Part shown: positions 1 to 5,701 of the stretch, piece after piece | Layout of the letters: each line of letters opens with the position of its first letter | Numbering within the stretch: position 1 is the stretch's first letter | Origin: Pseudomonadota bacterium | GTDB lineage: Bacteria > Pseudomonadota > Gammaproteobacteria > Steroidobacterales > Steroidobacteraceae | Assembly: GCA_023428645.1 (NCBI GenBank) | Contig: JAEYXD010000209.1 | Span: 1-16,224, forward strand | Direction: 5' to 3' | DNA: 16,224 nucleotides | The notes under the pieces: generated by a model | Database searches by the model: none | Seen by the model: only the letters and a program-made list of their open reading frames with translations | Told to the model about the DNA's origin: nothing | Translations under genes and position numbers: made by a program

Positions 1-1011
1 AGCGTAGAGCGAGAATTCGTCGCGATTGGTGCCGACGATGATCGGCACGTCGCGAGCACTCGGCGCGGCGACCGGATCGAACATGTCCGCCGGCAGATAG
101 TCGCCATCGACGACCGGGCCGAAGTCCGGCGTCGTACGACCGGTCGTCGTCACCGCGGCCAGCACTTTCTCCATCGGCACCGCTTGCAGCTCCGCGATCG
201 TCTTAACGTTCATCTTCGTCATGACGGTCGTGGTGTTCTTGATCGCGGTGTCGAGCGGCATGCCCCTGGTGCGCGCGCCGCTCTGAATGATGCCGCGCTG
301 GAACAACCCCTTCGCGGACGGTACGCCGAGCAGCGTGGACACTTTCGCGCCGCCGCCCGATTCGCCGAAGATCGTCACGTTCGCCGGGTTGCCGCCGAAC
401 GCCGCGATGTTGTCCCGCACCCATTCGAGCGCGAGCTGCATGTCTTGCACGCCCGCGTTGCCCGAGCGCTGCCACTCCTTGCCGCCGACGTTGCCAAGGT
501 AGAGGTAGCCGAAAACGTTGAGGCGATGATTCACGGTGACGACGACGACATCGCCCCGTTTCGCGAGCCTCGCGCCGTCATACAGCGGCTCGGATCCCGC
601 GCCCGCGTAGAAGCCGCGGCCGTGAAACCACACCATCACGGGGCGCTGCTTCGTATCGAGATTCGGTGTCCAGACGTTCAGGACGAGACAGTCTTCGCTG
701 TGCGGCAGCAGCTCACCGGAGGTCGTCGTACGGCGGCCGACATCGCCGCCTTGTGGGCACGTCGGCCCGAACTTCACCGCATCCTTGACGCCTTGCCACC
801 GCGCGACGCGCTGAGGGGCCTTGAACCGCGCGGCACCCGCCGTCGACTGCCCGTAGTGCACGCCGCGAAACACGTAGACGTCGCGCTCGGGGAGCTTCGC
901 GCCTCGCAGCTGCCCTTCCCGTGTCGTTACGACCGGCGACTCGGAACCGACCGCGGCCGTCGCGATCACGAGCAATCCGGCGCAAAGAATTCCCGCGTGC
1001 CGCATCTTCAT
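1..1011 (-). CDS. Secreted type-B carboxylesterase (alpha/beta hydrolase), 3' part outside window
   Basis: The window holds 337 codons with no stop; the C-terminal part, including the catalytic His, lies off the left edge. The protein starts MKMRHAGILCAGLL, a short Sec-type signal peptide ending near residues 22-25, so it is probably periplasmic or secreted. Family landmarks are the oxyanion-loop motif HGRGF (residues 130-134), the nucleophile elbow GESGGG with Ser218, and GTNRDE with Glu332, the expected acid of the Ser-Glu-His triad. The cysteine motif SEDCLVLNVWTP (about 104-115) is typical of carboxylesterase/para-nitrobenzyl esterase relatives. The ATG at 1011 is preceded by GAGGGGG at good spacing. 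It hydrolyses carboxylic esters; the natural substrate cannot be read from the sequence. The gene diverges from msrA with a 187-bp gap. The family call is firm and the substrate is unknown. Confidence 0.93.
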   Translation of the reverse strand, partial: MKMRHAGILCAGLLVIATAAVGSESPVVTTREGQLRGAKLPERDVYVFRGVHYGQSTAGAARFKAPQRVARWQGVKDAVKFGPTCPQGGDVGRRTTTSGELLPHSEDCLVLNVWTPNLDTKQRPVMVWFHGRGFYAGAGSEPLYDGARLAKRGDVVVVTVNHRLNVFGYLYLGNVGGKEWQRSGNAGVQDMQLALEWVRDNIAAFGGNPANVTIFGESGGGAKVSTLLGVPSAKGLFQRGIIQSGARTRGMPLDTAIKNTTTVMTKMNVKTIAELQAVPMEKVLAAVTTTGRTTPDFGPVVDGDYLPADMFDPVAAPSARDVPIIVGTNRDEFSLYA

Positions 1012-1198
1012 TGGGATCCCCCTCGAGTGGTCGCCTGCACGGCGCATGCGTGGGCACGATAATCGAAGGACGATTCTCACGACACGGCGCGCGCACTTCG
1101 TCAGTGCAGAGATTTGTCATCGGGCGTCGCGCGGCTTGTCTCATCCGCCCGGCGGAACGAGACTGACGACACCCCTTGGGTTGTGCGTGACTCGCCGA
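1012..1198. other. Divergent intergenic region between esterase and msrA
   Basis: This 187-bp gap separates the two divergent starts and should hold both promoters. The esterase ribosome binding site (GAGGGGG) is at its left edge. I see no convincing -35/-10 pair, no strong hairpin and no small gene. Msr reading-frame extensions into this gap have arginine/proline-rich, non-conserved character and were not used. Confidence 0.5.
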
Positions 1199-1864
1199 AT
1201 GCGAACGAAGCTCTCGATCTGCATCGCCGCGTGCGCGGCGCTCGCATCGACCTGCGATGCAGCCGCGTTGCTCGTTCCACCGCCCGTGCTCGATCTGCCG
1301 CGGGAAACCGGTCTGCGCACGGCCGTGTTCGCGGGCGGCTGCTTCTGGGGCGTGGAGCTCGTGTTCGAGCACGTGAAAGGCGTGCGCGACGTCGTCTCCG
1401 GGTATGCGGGCGGCAAGAGCTACATGGCGCACTACGCCGCCGTCGCGGGAGGCACGACCGGGCACGCCGAGTCGGTCGAGGTCTTGTACGACCCGCGGCA
1501 AGTTTCGTACGGCCAGCTGCTGCGCGTGTTCTTTTCGGTGGCGCACGATCCCACGCAGCTGAATCGGCAAGGACCCGACGAAGGACCGCAGTATCGCTCG
1601 ACGATCTTCTTCGCCGATGAGGCCGAGGAGCGCATCGCACGCGAGCACATCCGCCAGCTCGACGCAGCGAACGTGTTCGAGGCGCCGATCGTCACGACGC
1701 TCGAGCCGAACCGCGGCTTCTTTCGCGCCGAAGCCGAGCATCAGGACTATGCAACGCGCAATCCGCGCCAGCGATACATCGTCCTGAACGATCTGCCGAA
1801 GCTCGCGAATCTGCGGCGGCTGTTCCCGGATCTCTACACGGCCAGGGCGCCTCGTGAACGATGA
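1199..1864 (+). CDS. msrA: Peptide-methionine (S)-S-oxide reductase, exported
   Basis: MsrA reduces the S-epimer of methionine sulfoxide in proteins and in free methionine. The 221-aa product carries the diagnostic GGCFWGVE motif with catalytic Cys48, then SGYAGG, GTTGHAE, DPTQLNRQGPD, QYRSTIF and AEAEHQDY, all in MsrA order. The first 23 or so residues (MRTKLSICIAACAALAST...) form a Sec signal peptide, so the enzyme should work in the periplasm on oxidised envelope proteins. After removal of the signal, Cys48 is the only cysteine, so no resolving Cys is present. The ATG at 1199 was chosen because it begins the signal peptide. No clear Shine-Dalgarno sequence precedes it; an in-frame GTG lies 12 nt upstream. 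The gene converges with ribH, 30 bp away. Confidence 0.95.
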   Translation: MRTKLSICIAACAALASTCDAAALLVPPPVLDLPRETGLRTAVFAGGCFWGVELVFEHVKGVRDVVSGYAGGKSYMAHYAAVAGGTTGHAESVEVLYDPRQVSYGQLLRVFFSVAHDPTQLNRQGPDEGPQYRSTIFFADEAEERIAREHIRQLDAANVFEAPIVTTLEPNRGFFRAEAEHQDYATRNPRQRYIVLNDLPKLANLRRLFPDLYTARAPRER

Positions 1865-1866
1865 TG

Positions 1867-1882
1867 GCGCGTCGGTCCGCGC
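1867..1882. terminator. Possible weak hairpin between convergent msrA and ribH
   Basis: GCGCG (1867-1871) can pair with CGCGC (1878-1882) around a 6-nt loop in the 30-bp gap between two convergent stops. There is no T-run on either side, so it is at best a weak or Rho-assisted end. Confidence 0.2.
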
Positions 1883-1894
1883 GAGCCGCCGCGA

Positions 1895-2404
1895 TCAGGC
1901 GGCCGCGTCGGCACGCCGCGCCGCGATGCCGGCGTGAATCGAGCTGAGCGCGGCCAGCGTGCGCACGCATGCATGCGCCGCCTCCCGACCCTTCACGAGG
2001 AAGTGATCGAGAAAGAACTGCCGATGCTGCTCATGCTCGTGGAAGTGATGCGGCGTCAGCACGACCGAGAACACCGGTACTTCGGTATCGAGCTGCACAC
2101 GCATGAGACCGCTGATCACCGCGTCGGCGACGAACTCGTGGCGATAGATGCCGCCATCGACGACGAAGCCGCACGCGACGATGCCGGCGTAGTCGCCCGA
2201 CTGCGCCAGCAGTTTCGCGTGCAGCGGAATTTCGAACGCGCCGGGAACCTCGAAGACATCGACGGCAGCGCTCGCGATCCCGAGCCGCGCGGCTTCGGCG
2301 ATGAACGCTTCGCGCGCGCGATCGACGATGTCCTTGTGCCAGGTGGATTGGATGAAGGCGATTCGACGCGAATCGCGGAAATCAACGGCAGCGCTCCGAC
2401 TCAT
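1895..2404 (-). CDS. ribH: 6,7-dimethyl-8-ribityllumazine synthase, type II (RibH2-like)
   Basis: The 169-aa protein condenses 5-amino-6-ribitylaminouracil with 3,4-dihydroxy-2-butanone 4-phosphate, the penultimate step of riboflavin synthesis, in the cytosol. The motifs VPGAFEIPLHAK (53-64), VVDGGIYRHEFVA (81-93) and LTPHHFHEHE (116-125), together with Trp22 near the N-terminus, match the RibH2 branch known from Brucella and rhizobia. They differ from the common type-I form with its RGxTxHF-type motif. That branch forms decamers rather than 60-mer capsids. The start ATG at 2404 follows GCGAGG by 8 nt. The gene stands alone: no ribB, ribD, ribE or nusB is next to it. An FMN riboswitch lies in its 5' leader, which ties expression to flavin level and independently supports the assignment. 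Confidence 0.94.
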   Translation of the reverse strand: MSRSAAVDFRDSRRIAFIQSTWHKDIVDRAREAFIAEAARLGIASAAVDVFEVPGAFEIPLHAKLLAQSGDYAGIVACGFVVDGGIYRHEFVADAVISGLMRVQLDTEVPVFSVVLTPHHFHEHEQHRQFFLDHFLVKGREAAHACVRTLAALSSIHAGIAARRADAAA

Positions 2405-2412
2405 GACTCAAA

Positions 2413-2531
2413 CCTCGCAATGAGAATGAATCAGGGCGCACGGGACGACACGAACGCGAGGGACCGCAACGATGACGCGCGGCCGCAAACGCGATGACAC
2501 GCCTGCCGATGGACAGGCGCTCGCTCAACCC
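2413..2531 (-). promoter_or_regulatory. Expression platform of the ribH FMN riboswitch (possible SD sequestration)
   Basis: The region between the aptamer and ribH has no hairpin with a U-run, so transcription termination is not obvious. On the minus strand the ribH Shine-Dalgarno sequence GCGAGG (2418-2413) is exactly complementary to CCTCGC (2461-2456), giving a 6-bp sequestering stem. A GCGAG element just after helix P1 (2524-2520) could pair with the same CTCGC instead and free the SD. A separate hairpin CGCCTG/CAGGCG spans 2500-2519. The complementarity is seen directly. The switch mechanism is inferred, and in GC-rich DNA 5-6-bp matches can arise by chance. Confidence 0.45.
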
Positions 2532-2680
2532 GTTCTCTAACCGGACTGTACCGTCGGCTTCGGAATCGCACCGAATCTGCTGTCCTTCGCACGATGGCTC
2601 GTGTGAAGCGCCCGCGGGCTCGTGCGGCCGTTGCGGGCCGCCATCACCGCCGGTGGGGAATTGCACCACACCCTGAGAAC
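2532..2680 (-). ncRNA. FMN riboswitch (RFN element) upstream of ribH
   Basis: Read on the minus strand, this stretch contains the conserved RFN blocks in order: TTCTCAGGG, then GGTGCAATTCCCCACCGGCG, then AGCCCGCGGGCGC, then GATTCGGTGCGATTCCGAAG followed directly by CCGACGGT, then AGTCCGGTTAGAGAAC. The terminal helix P1 closes with GTTCTC (2680-2675) pairing to GAGAAC (2537-2532). FMN binding to this aptamer represses riboflavin synthesis or transport genes. The 128-nt tail leading to the ribH start fits the expected cis-target. The match is strong enough that no protein-coding explanation is needed for this gap. Confidence 0.96.
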
Positions 2681-2716
2681 TTGCAGCGCCCGTCTTTCGC
2701 GAGCGTTGCGCGGCGC

Positions 2717-2746
2717 AGTATAGGCGTGCGAAGGCGCAGCGTGGAA
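2717..2746 (-). promoter_or_regulatory. Candidate sigma-70 promoter for the riboswitch-ribH transcript
   Basis: On the minus strand a good -10 hexamer TATACT (2722-2717) lies about 37 nt before the aptamer. An 18-nt spacer separates it from a weak -35 candidate TTCCAC (2746-2741). The predicted start near 2709 would put the whole riboswitch in the leader. The -35 match is poor. Confidence 0.45.
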
Positions 2747-2771
2747 GCAGGATCCTGCACGGGGCATGCTT

Positions 2772-4376
2772 TCAGGAGCTGCACGACAACATCGAGCACC
2801 CCGCCCGCTCGCGCGCCCACGCCGGCCGCCTGCGCGCGAAAGCTTCGCGTCCCGGCTGATTGTCGTACGGATGGCGCATCACCTCGAGCAGCTCGGCGAT
2901 TCCGGCATAGTCTCCTTGCTCCGCGCGATCGATCGCTTGCTGCGCGAGATAGTTGCGCAGGACGTAGCGCGGATTCGCGGCGCGCATGCGCGCACGCCGC
3001 TCAGCGAGCGGCATGGCGTCGCTGCGCACACGCTGCGCGTAACGCGCGAGCCAGTCATCGAATGCGGTCGCGAATGCCTGCCGCTTCGCCTCGTCGTAGA
3101 ACGCATCGCCAACCGTATCGAGCGTGAGCGCCTCCATGTCCGCCTCACCGAGCGCACGGAAGAAGATCGTCATGTCGACCTCGCCCTGCTGCAGCAGGGC
3201 CTGCAGCGATTGCATCAGCTCGAGATCCTCGTCGCGACATTCGCGCAGCCCGAGCTTCGCGGCGACATTCGCCCGCTCCGACGCCGCGAACACATCGACA
3301 TACCGCTGCAAGCCGGCATGCAGCACGTCCTCCGCGCCGAACGCCGGCAGCAGCGCGCTCGCCAGCGCGCCCAGATTCCAGAACGCGATTTTCGGCTGAT
3401 GACCGAAGCGATAGCGGCGGCCCTGCGCATCCGTCGTGTTCGGCGTCCAGTCCAGGTCGAAGTTGTCGATCCAGCCGTACGGACCGTAGTCGATCGTCAG
3501 CCCGAGAATGGACATGTTGTCCGTGTTCATGACGCCGTGGACGAATCCGACACGCATCCAATGCGCGATCACGATTGCCGTCCGCTCGCAGATCTCGGCA
3601 TACCAGCGCGCGAGCATTGCCGGTCGGTCGTCCCGGCCTTCCGCCCACAATGCAGGGAAGTCGCGGCGTATCGTGAAATCGATCAGCGTGTTCAGCAGCT
3701 CGACATCATTGCGCGACGCCGGCAGCTCGAAGTTGCCGAAGCGAATGAAGGACGGCGCGACCCGGCAGACGATCGCCCCGGGCTCGGCCTGTGGACGGCC
3801 GTCGTAGAACATATCGCGGACGACGCGCTCGCCCGTCGCCACCAGACTCAGCGCGCGCGTCGTCGGCACGCCGAGGTGATGCATCGCCTCGCTGCAGAGG
3901 AATTCACGGATCGACGAGCGCAGCACCGCTCGGCCGTCGGCCATGCGCGAATACGGCGTCGGACCCGCGCCCTTGAGCTGCAGCTCCCAGCGGCCGCGCT
4001 CGTTCACGACCTCGCCGAGGGAGATCGCGCGACCATCGCCGAGCTGACCGGCCCAGTTGCCGAATTGATGTCCGCCGTAGTTCGCTGCGAACGGCTGCAT
4101 GCCCGCCAGCAGCGCATTGCCGCCGAACACGCGCGCAAACGTCGCGGACCTCACGTCGGCTTCGGAGAGCCCCAGCACAGCGGCCATCTCGCGCGAATAC
4201 GCGATCACGTGCGGCGCGGCGACCGGCGTCGGCTCGACGTGCGAGTACAGCGCCTTGTGCACTTGGCGTCGATGGTTGCCGGGTTGCGGATCGGCAGGGA
4301 GTTCGCGGACAAACGCGTTATCGAACTGCCAGCGCGGCAAGGATGATTCGGTGGACAAGCGGACGACTTCGTTCAT
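2772..4376 (-). CDS. selO: Protein adenylyltransferase SelO (YdiU family pseudokinase)
   Basis: SelO-family enzymes use an inverted ATP in a protein-kinase-like fold to transfer AMP to Ser, Thr or Tyr of target proteins, and are linked to oxidative stress. The 534-aa product shows NYGGHQFGNWAGQLGDGR (99-116), LQLKGAGPTPYSR with Lys135, SSIREFLCSEAMHHLG (154-169), HGVMNTDNM (280-288) and DYGPYGW (296-302). The NTDN and DYG acidic residues are the expected metal/catalytic positions. The C-terminus ends GCSMLSCSS; in many SelO proteins this end carries a redox-active Cys, or Sec in animals. The stop is TGA after CSS, so no selenocysteine is implied. The ATG at 4376 starts at the expected family N-terminus. 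Upstream in-frame sequence is low-conservation and overlaps the intergenic gap. No clear SD is seen. It lies 112 bp downstream of a 192-aa unknown gene on the same strand. Confidence 0.96.
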   Translation of the reverse strand: MNEVVRLSTESSLPRWQFDNAFVRELPADPQPGNHRRQVHKALYSHVEPTPVAAPHVIAYSREMAAVLGLSEADVRSATFARVFGGNALLAGMQPFAANYGGHQFGNWAGQLGDGRAISLGEVVNERGRWELQLKGAGPTPYSRMADGRAVLRSSIREFLCSEAMHHLGVPTTRALSLVATGERVVRDMFYDGRPQAEPGAIVCRVAPSFIRFGNFELPASRNDVELLNTLIDFTIRRDFPALWAEGRDDRPAMLARWYAEICERTAIVIAHWMRVGFVHGVMNTDNMSILGLTIDYGPYGWIDNFDLDWTPNTTDAQGRRYRFGHQPKIAFWNLGALASALLPAFGAEDVLHAGLQRYVDVFAASERANVAAKLGLRECRDEDLELMQSLQALLQQGEVDMTIFFRALGEADMEALTLDTVGDAFYDEAKRQAFATAFDDWLARYAQRVRSDAMPLAERRARMRAANPRYVLRNYLAQQAIDRAEQGDYAGIAELLEVMRHPYDNQPGREAFARRRPAWARERAGCSMLSCSS

Positions 4377-4488
4377 ACGAAAGTAACGCGATGCCGCTGT
4401 GGAGGTTGCTGCAGCGCTGCGATGGGCAGGCGCCTCGCCGCCGCACGCGTCGGAGCGCCTGACGCGCCACTCCCGGAAAGGCGCGGCC

Positions 4489-5067
4489 TCATCGCGCCGG
4501 TCGCGTCGCCGCGACGAGAATGCCGCGGGCTTGCTCCTCGGTGAGCTCGTCTCCAGCGCTCCTGGCAATGGCACACAACAGCCGCACGGCCGCGCTGGCG
4601 CTTTGCTTCGAGACTTGAGTCGACCACTTGAGGCCGTGGCGCTCGAACGTGGCGCGCAGCGCTTCGGCCGCGATGCGCGGCGCTTTCATGCTCTTCTTGT
4701 TCGCCAGCTCCGCTTCCGCCGCCACGGCAGCGGTTTCCGCCTGCTGCAACCAGGCGACGATCGTGCCGCTCGCAGCCAACGTTTGATTCGGCGCGCTTTG
4801 CATGGCCGCGCCGAGCTTCGCGAGTGCCTCGTACTCGAGCGAGGCAGGCTTCGCGTGCGCCGTCGCGAGCCATTCGGACAAGCCGGCCGCATGCTTGCGG
4901 AACACCTTGAGCGCACGACGCACGTCGCGGCCGCGCGGACCGCTCGCCAGCGCCTGCTCGCGCCGATAGCGATCCGCGATATTGCCGATATGCGCCAGGA
5001 ATTCTTCCGTGTCGTGGACTTCGCGGGCTGTCTTTGCCAACGCCGCGCTCATTTTTTTGCGTTTCAT
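4489..5067 (-). CDS. Hypothetical helical Ala/Lys/Arg-rich protein
   Basis: I do not recognise this 192-aa protein. It begins MKRKKMSAALAKTAREVHDT and is rich in Ala, Lys, Arg and Glu with heptad-like stretches, especially QQAETAAVAAEAELANKK (about 107-124), so it is probably mostly alpha-helical and cytosolic. It has one cysteine (in VRLLCAIAR), no signal peptide and no membrane segment. Codon use resembles its neighbours and the antisense frames give no better protein. The ATG at 5067 is chosen over a TTG at 5073; a TACAAT -10-like box ends 6 nt before this ATG, so the mRNA could be leaderless. It may be co-transcribed with selO 112 bp downstream, but a functional link is only a guess. Confidence 0.7.
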   Translation of the reverse strand: MKRKKMSAALAKTAREVHDTEEFLAHIGNIADRYRREQALASGPRGRDVRRALKVFRKHAAGLSEWLATAHAKPASLEYEALAKLGAAMQSAPNQTLAASGTIVAWLQQAETAAVAAEAELANKKSMKAPRIAAEALRATFERHGLKWSTQVSKQSASAAVRLLCAIARSAGDELTEEQARGILVAATRPAR

Positions 5068-5073
5068 GCACAA

Positions 5074-5079
5074 ATTGTA
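5074..5079 (-). promoter_or_regulatory. -10-like box TACAAT directly before the 192-aa gene
   Basis: TACAAT matches five of six bases of TATAAT and is followed by six bases and then ATG at 5067, so transcription could begin at the start codon. No convincing -35 hexamer is found at 16-18 nt. No Shine-Dalgarno sequence is visible before the ATG. Confidence 0.35.
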
Positions 5080-5174
5080 GCCGGCCGTCCAAGCGTATAC
5101 AGCTGCCGTGCAGCAAGCTCGCGCTCATGAACGAACGACCGGCGCCAGGGCGGTTCACCGCACTACTCGGGCGA

Positions 5175-5196
5175 GCGGACCAGGGCTATAGTCCGC
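5175..5196 (+). promoter_or_regulatory. Candidate promoter/operator of the first IorAB-like operon
   Basis: A good -10 hexamer TATAGT (5187-5192) lies about 43 nt before the iorA-like ATG. It sits inside the perfect inverted repeat GCGGAC (5175-5180), 10-nt spacer, GTCCGC (5191-5196). A protein bound to this dyad would block the promoter. No good -35 hexamer is present, which would suit an activator-dependent or weak promoter. No regulator gene for it is adjacent. Confidence 0.4.
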
Positions 5197-5234
5197 GCCA
5201 AACGATTTCAACAGCGGCCAGTGGGGGATACCCA

Positions 5235-5699
5235 ATGATCAAGCTCACGCTGAATGGTCAGGCGAAAGAAATCGATGTCGCGGACGACACTCCTCTGCTC
5301 TGGGCGCTGCGCGACACGCTCGGTCTCACAGGCACGAAGTTCGGTTGCGGCGCCGCCTTGTGCGGTGCCTGCACCGTGCACCTGGAGGGGCAGCCAATCC
5401 GCGCTTGCGTCACGCCCGTGAACGCCGTCGCGGGCAAGAAGGTCACCACGATCGAAGGGCTGTCGAGCGACCGCAGTCATCCGGTGCAACGCGCCTGGAT
5501 GGAGCTCGACGTTCCCCAATGCGGCTACTGCCAGTCCGGTCAGATCATGGCGGCGGCCGCGCTGCTCGCCGCGAACCCCAATCCGAGCGATGCCGATGTC
5601 GACGCCGCGATGTCCGGCAACATCTGCCGCTGCGGCACCTATCCACGCATTCGCAAGGCCGTGCGTCGCGCTGCCGAGCTGTCGAAGTCGGGAGGCTGA
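5235..5699 (+). CDS. [2Fe-2S] subunit of IorAB-like molybdenum hydroxylase (copy 1)
   Basis: This 154-aa protein is the small electron-transfer subunit of a xanthine-oxidase-family enzyme of the isoquinoline 1-oxidoreductase (IorA) type. The N-terminal plant-type ferredoxin domain binds one cluster through Cys38, Cys43, Cys46 and Cys58 (FGCGAALCGACTVHL). The C-terminal helical domain binds the second through Cys96, Cys99, Cys131 and Cys133 (QCGYCQSGQ and CRCGTYPRI). Gln95 corresponds to the residue that contacts the molybdopterin cytosine dinucleotide cofactor. It has no signal peptide, so it should be exported in complex with the Tat-tagged large subunit. The ATG at 5235 follows GGGGGA at good spacing and starts at the family N-terminus. 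The large-subunit gene begins 2 nt after its stop. Confidence 0.95.
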   Translation: MIKLTLNGQAKEIDVADDTPLLWALRDTLGLTGTKFGCGAALCGACTVHLEGQPIRACVTPVNAVAGKKVTTIEGLSSDRSHPVQRAWMELDVPQCGYCQSGQIMAAAALLAANPNPSDADVDAAMSGNICRCGTYPRIRKAVRRAAELSKSGG

Positions 5700-5701
5700 A
5701 C

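Noticed and set aside
2382..2767. Small open frames in the ribH leader
   Set aside because: They overlap the FMN riboswitch, whose conserved RNA blocks explain the sequence; the peptides show no conservation pattern.
2772..2774. TGA at the end of selO as a selenocysteine codon
   Set aside because: The Sec position in animal SelO is occupied here by Cys532 (CSS before the TGA), and no bacterial SECIS-like hairpin is evident just after the codon.
2766..4346. Long open frame (526 codons) on the plus strand opposite selO
   Set aside because: The selO protein on the minus strand has full family motifs; the antisense frame is Arg/His-rich with no recognisable domain, a usual by-product of GC-rich codon bias.
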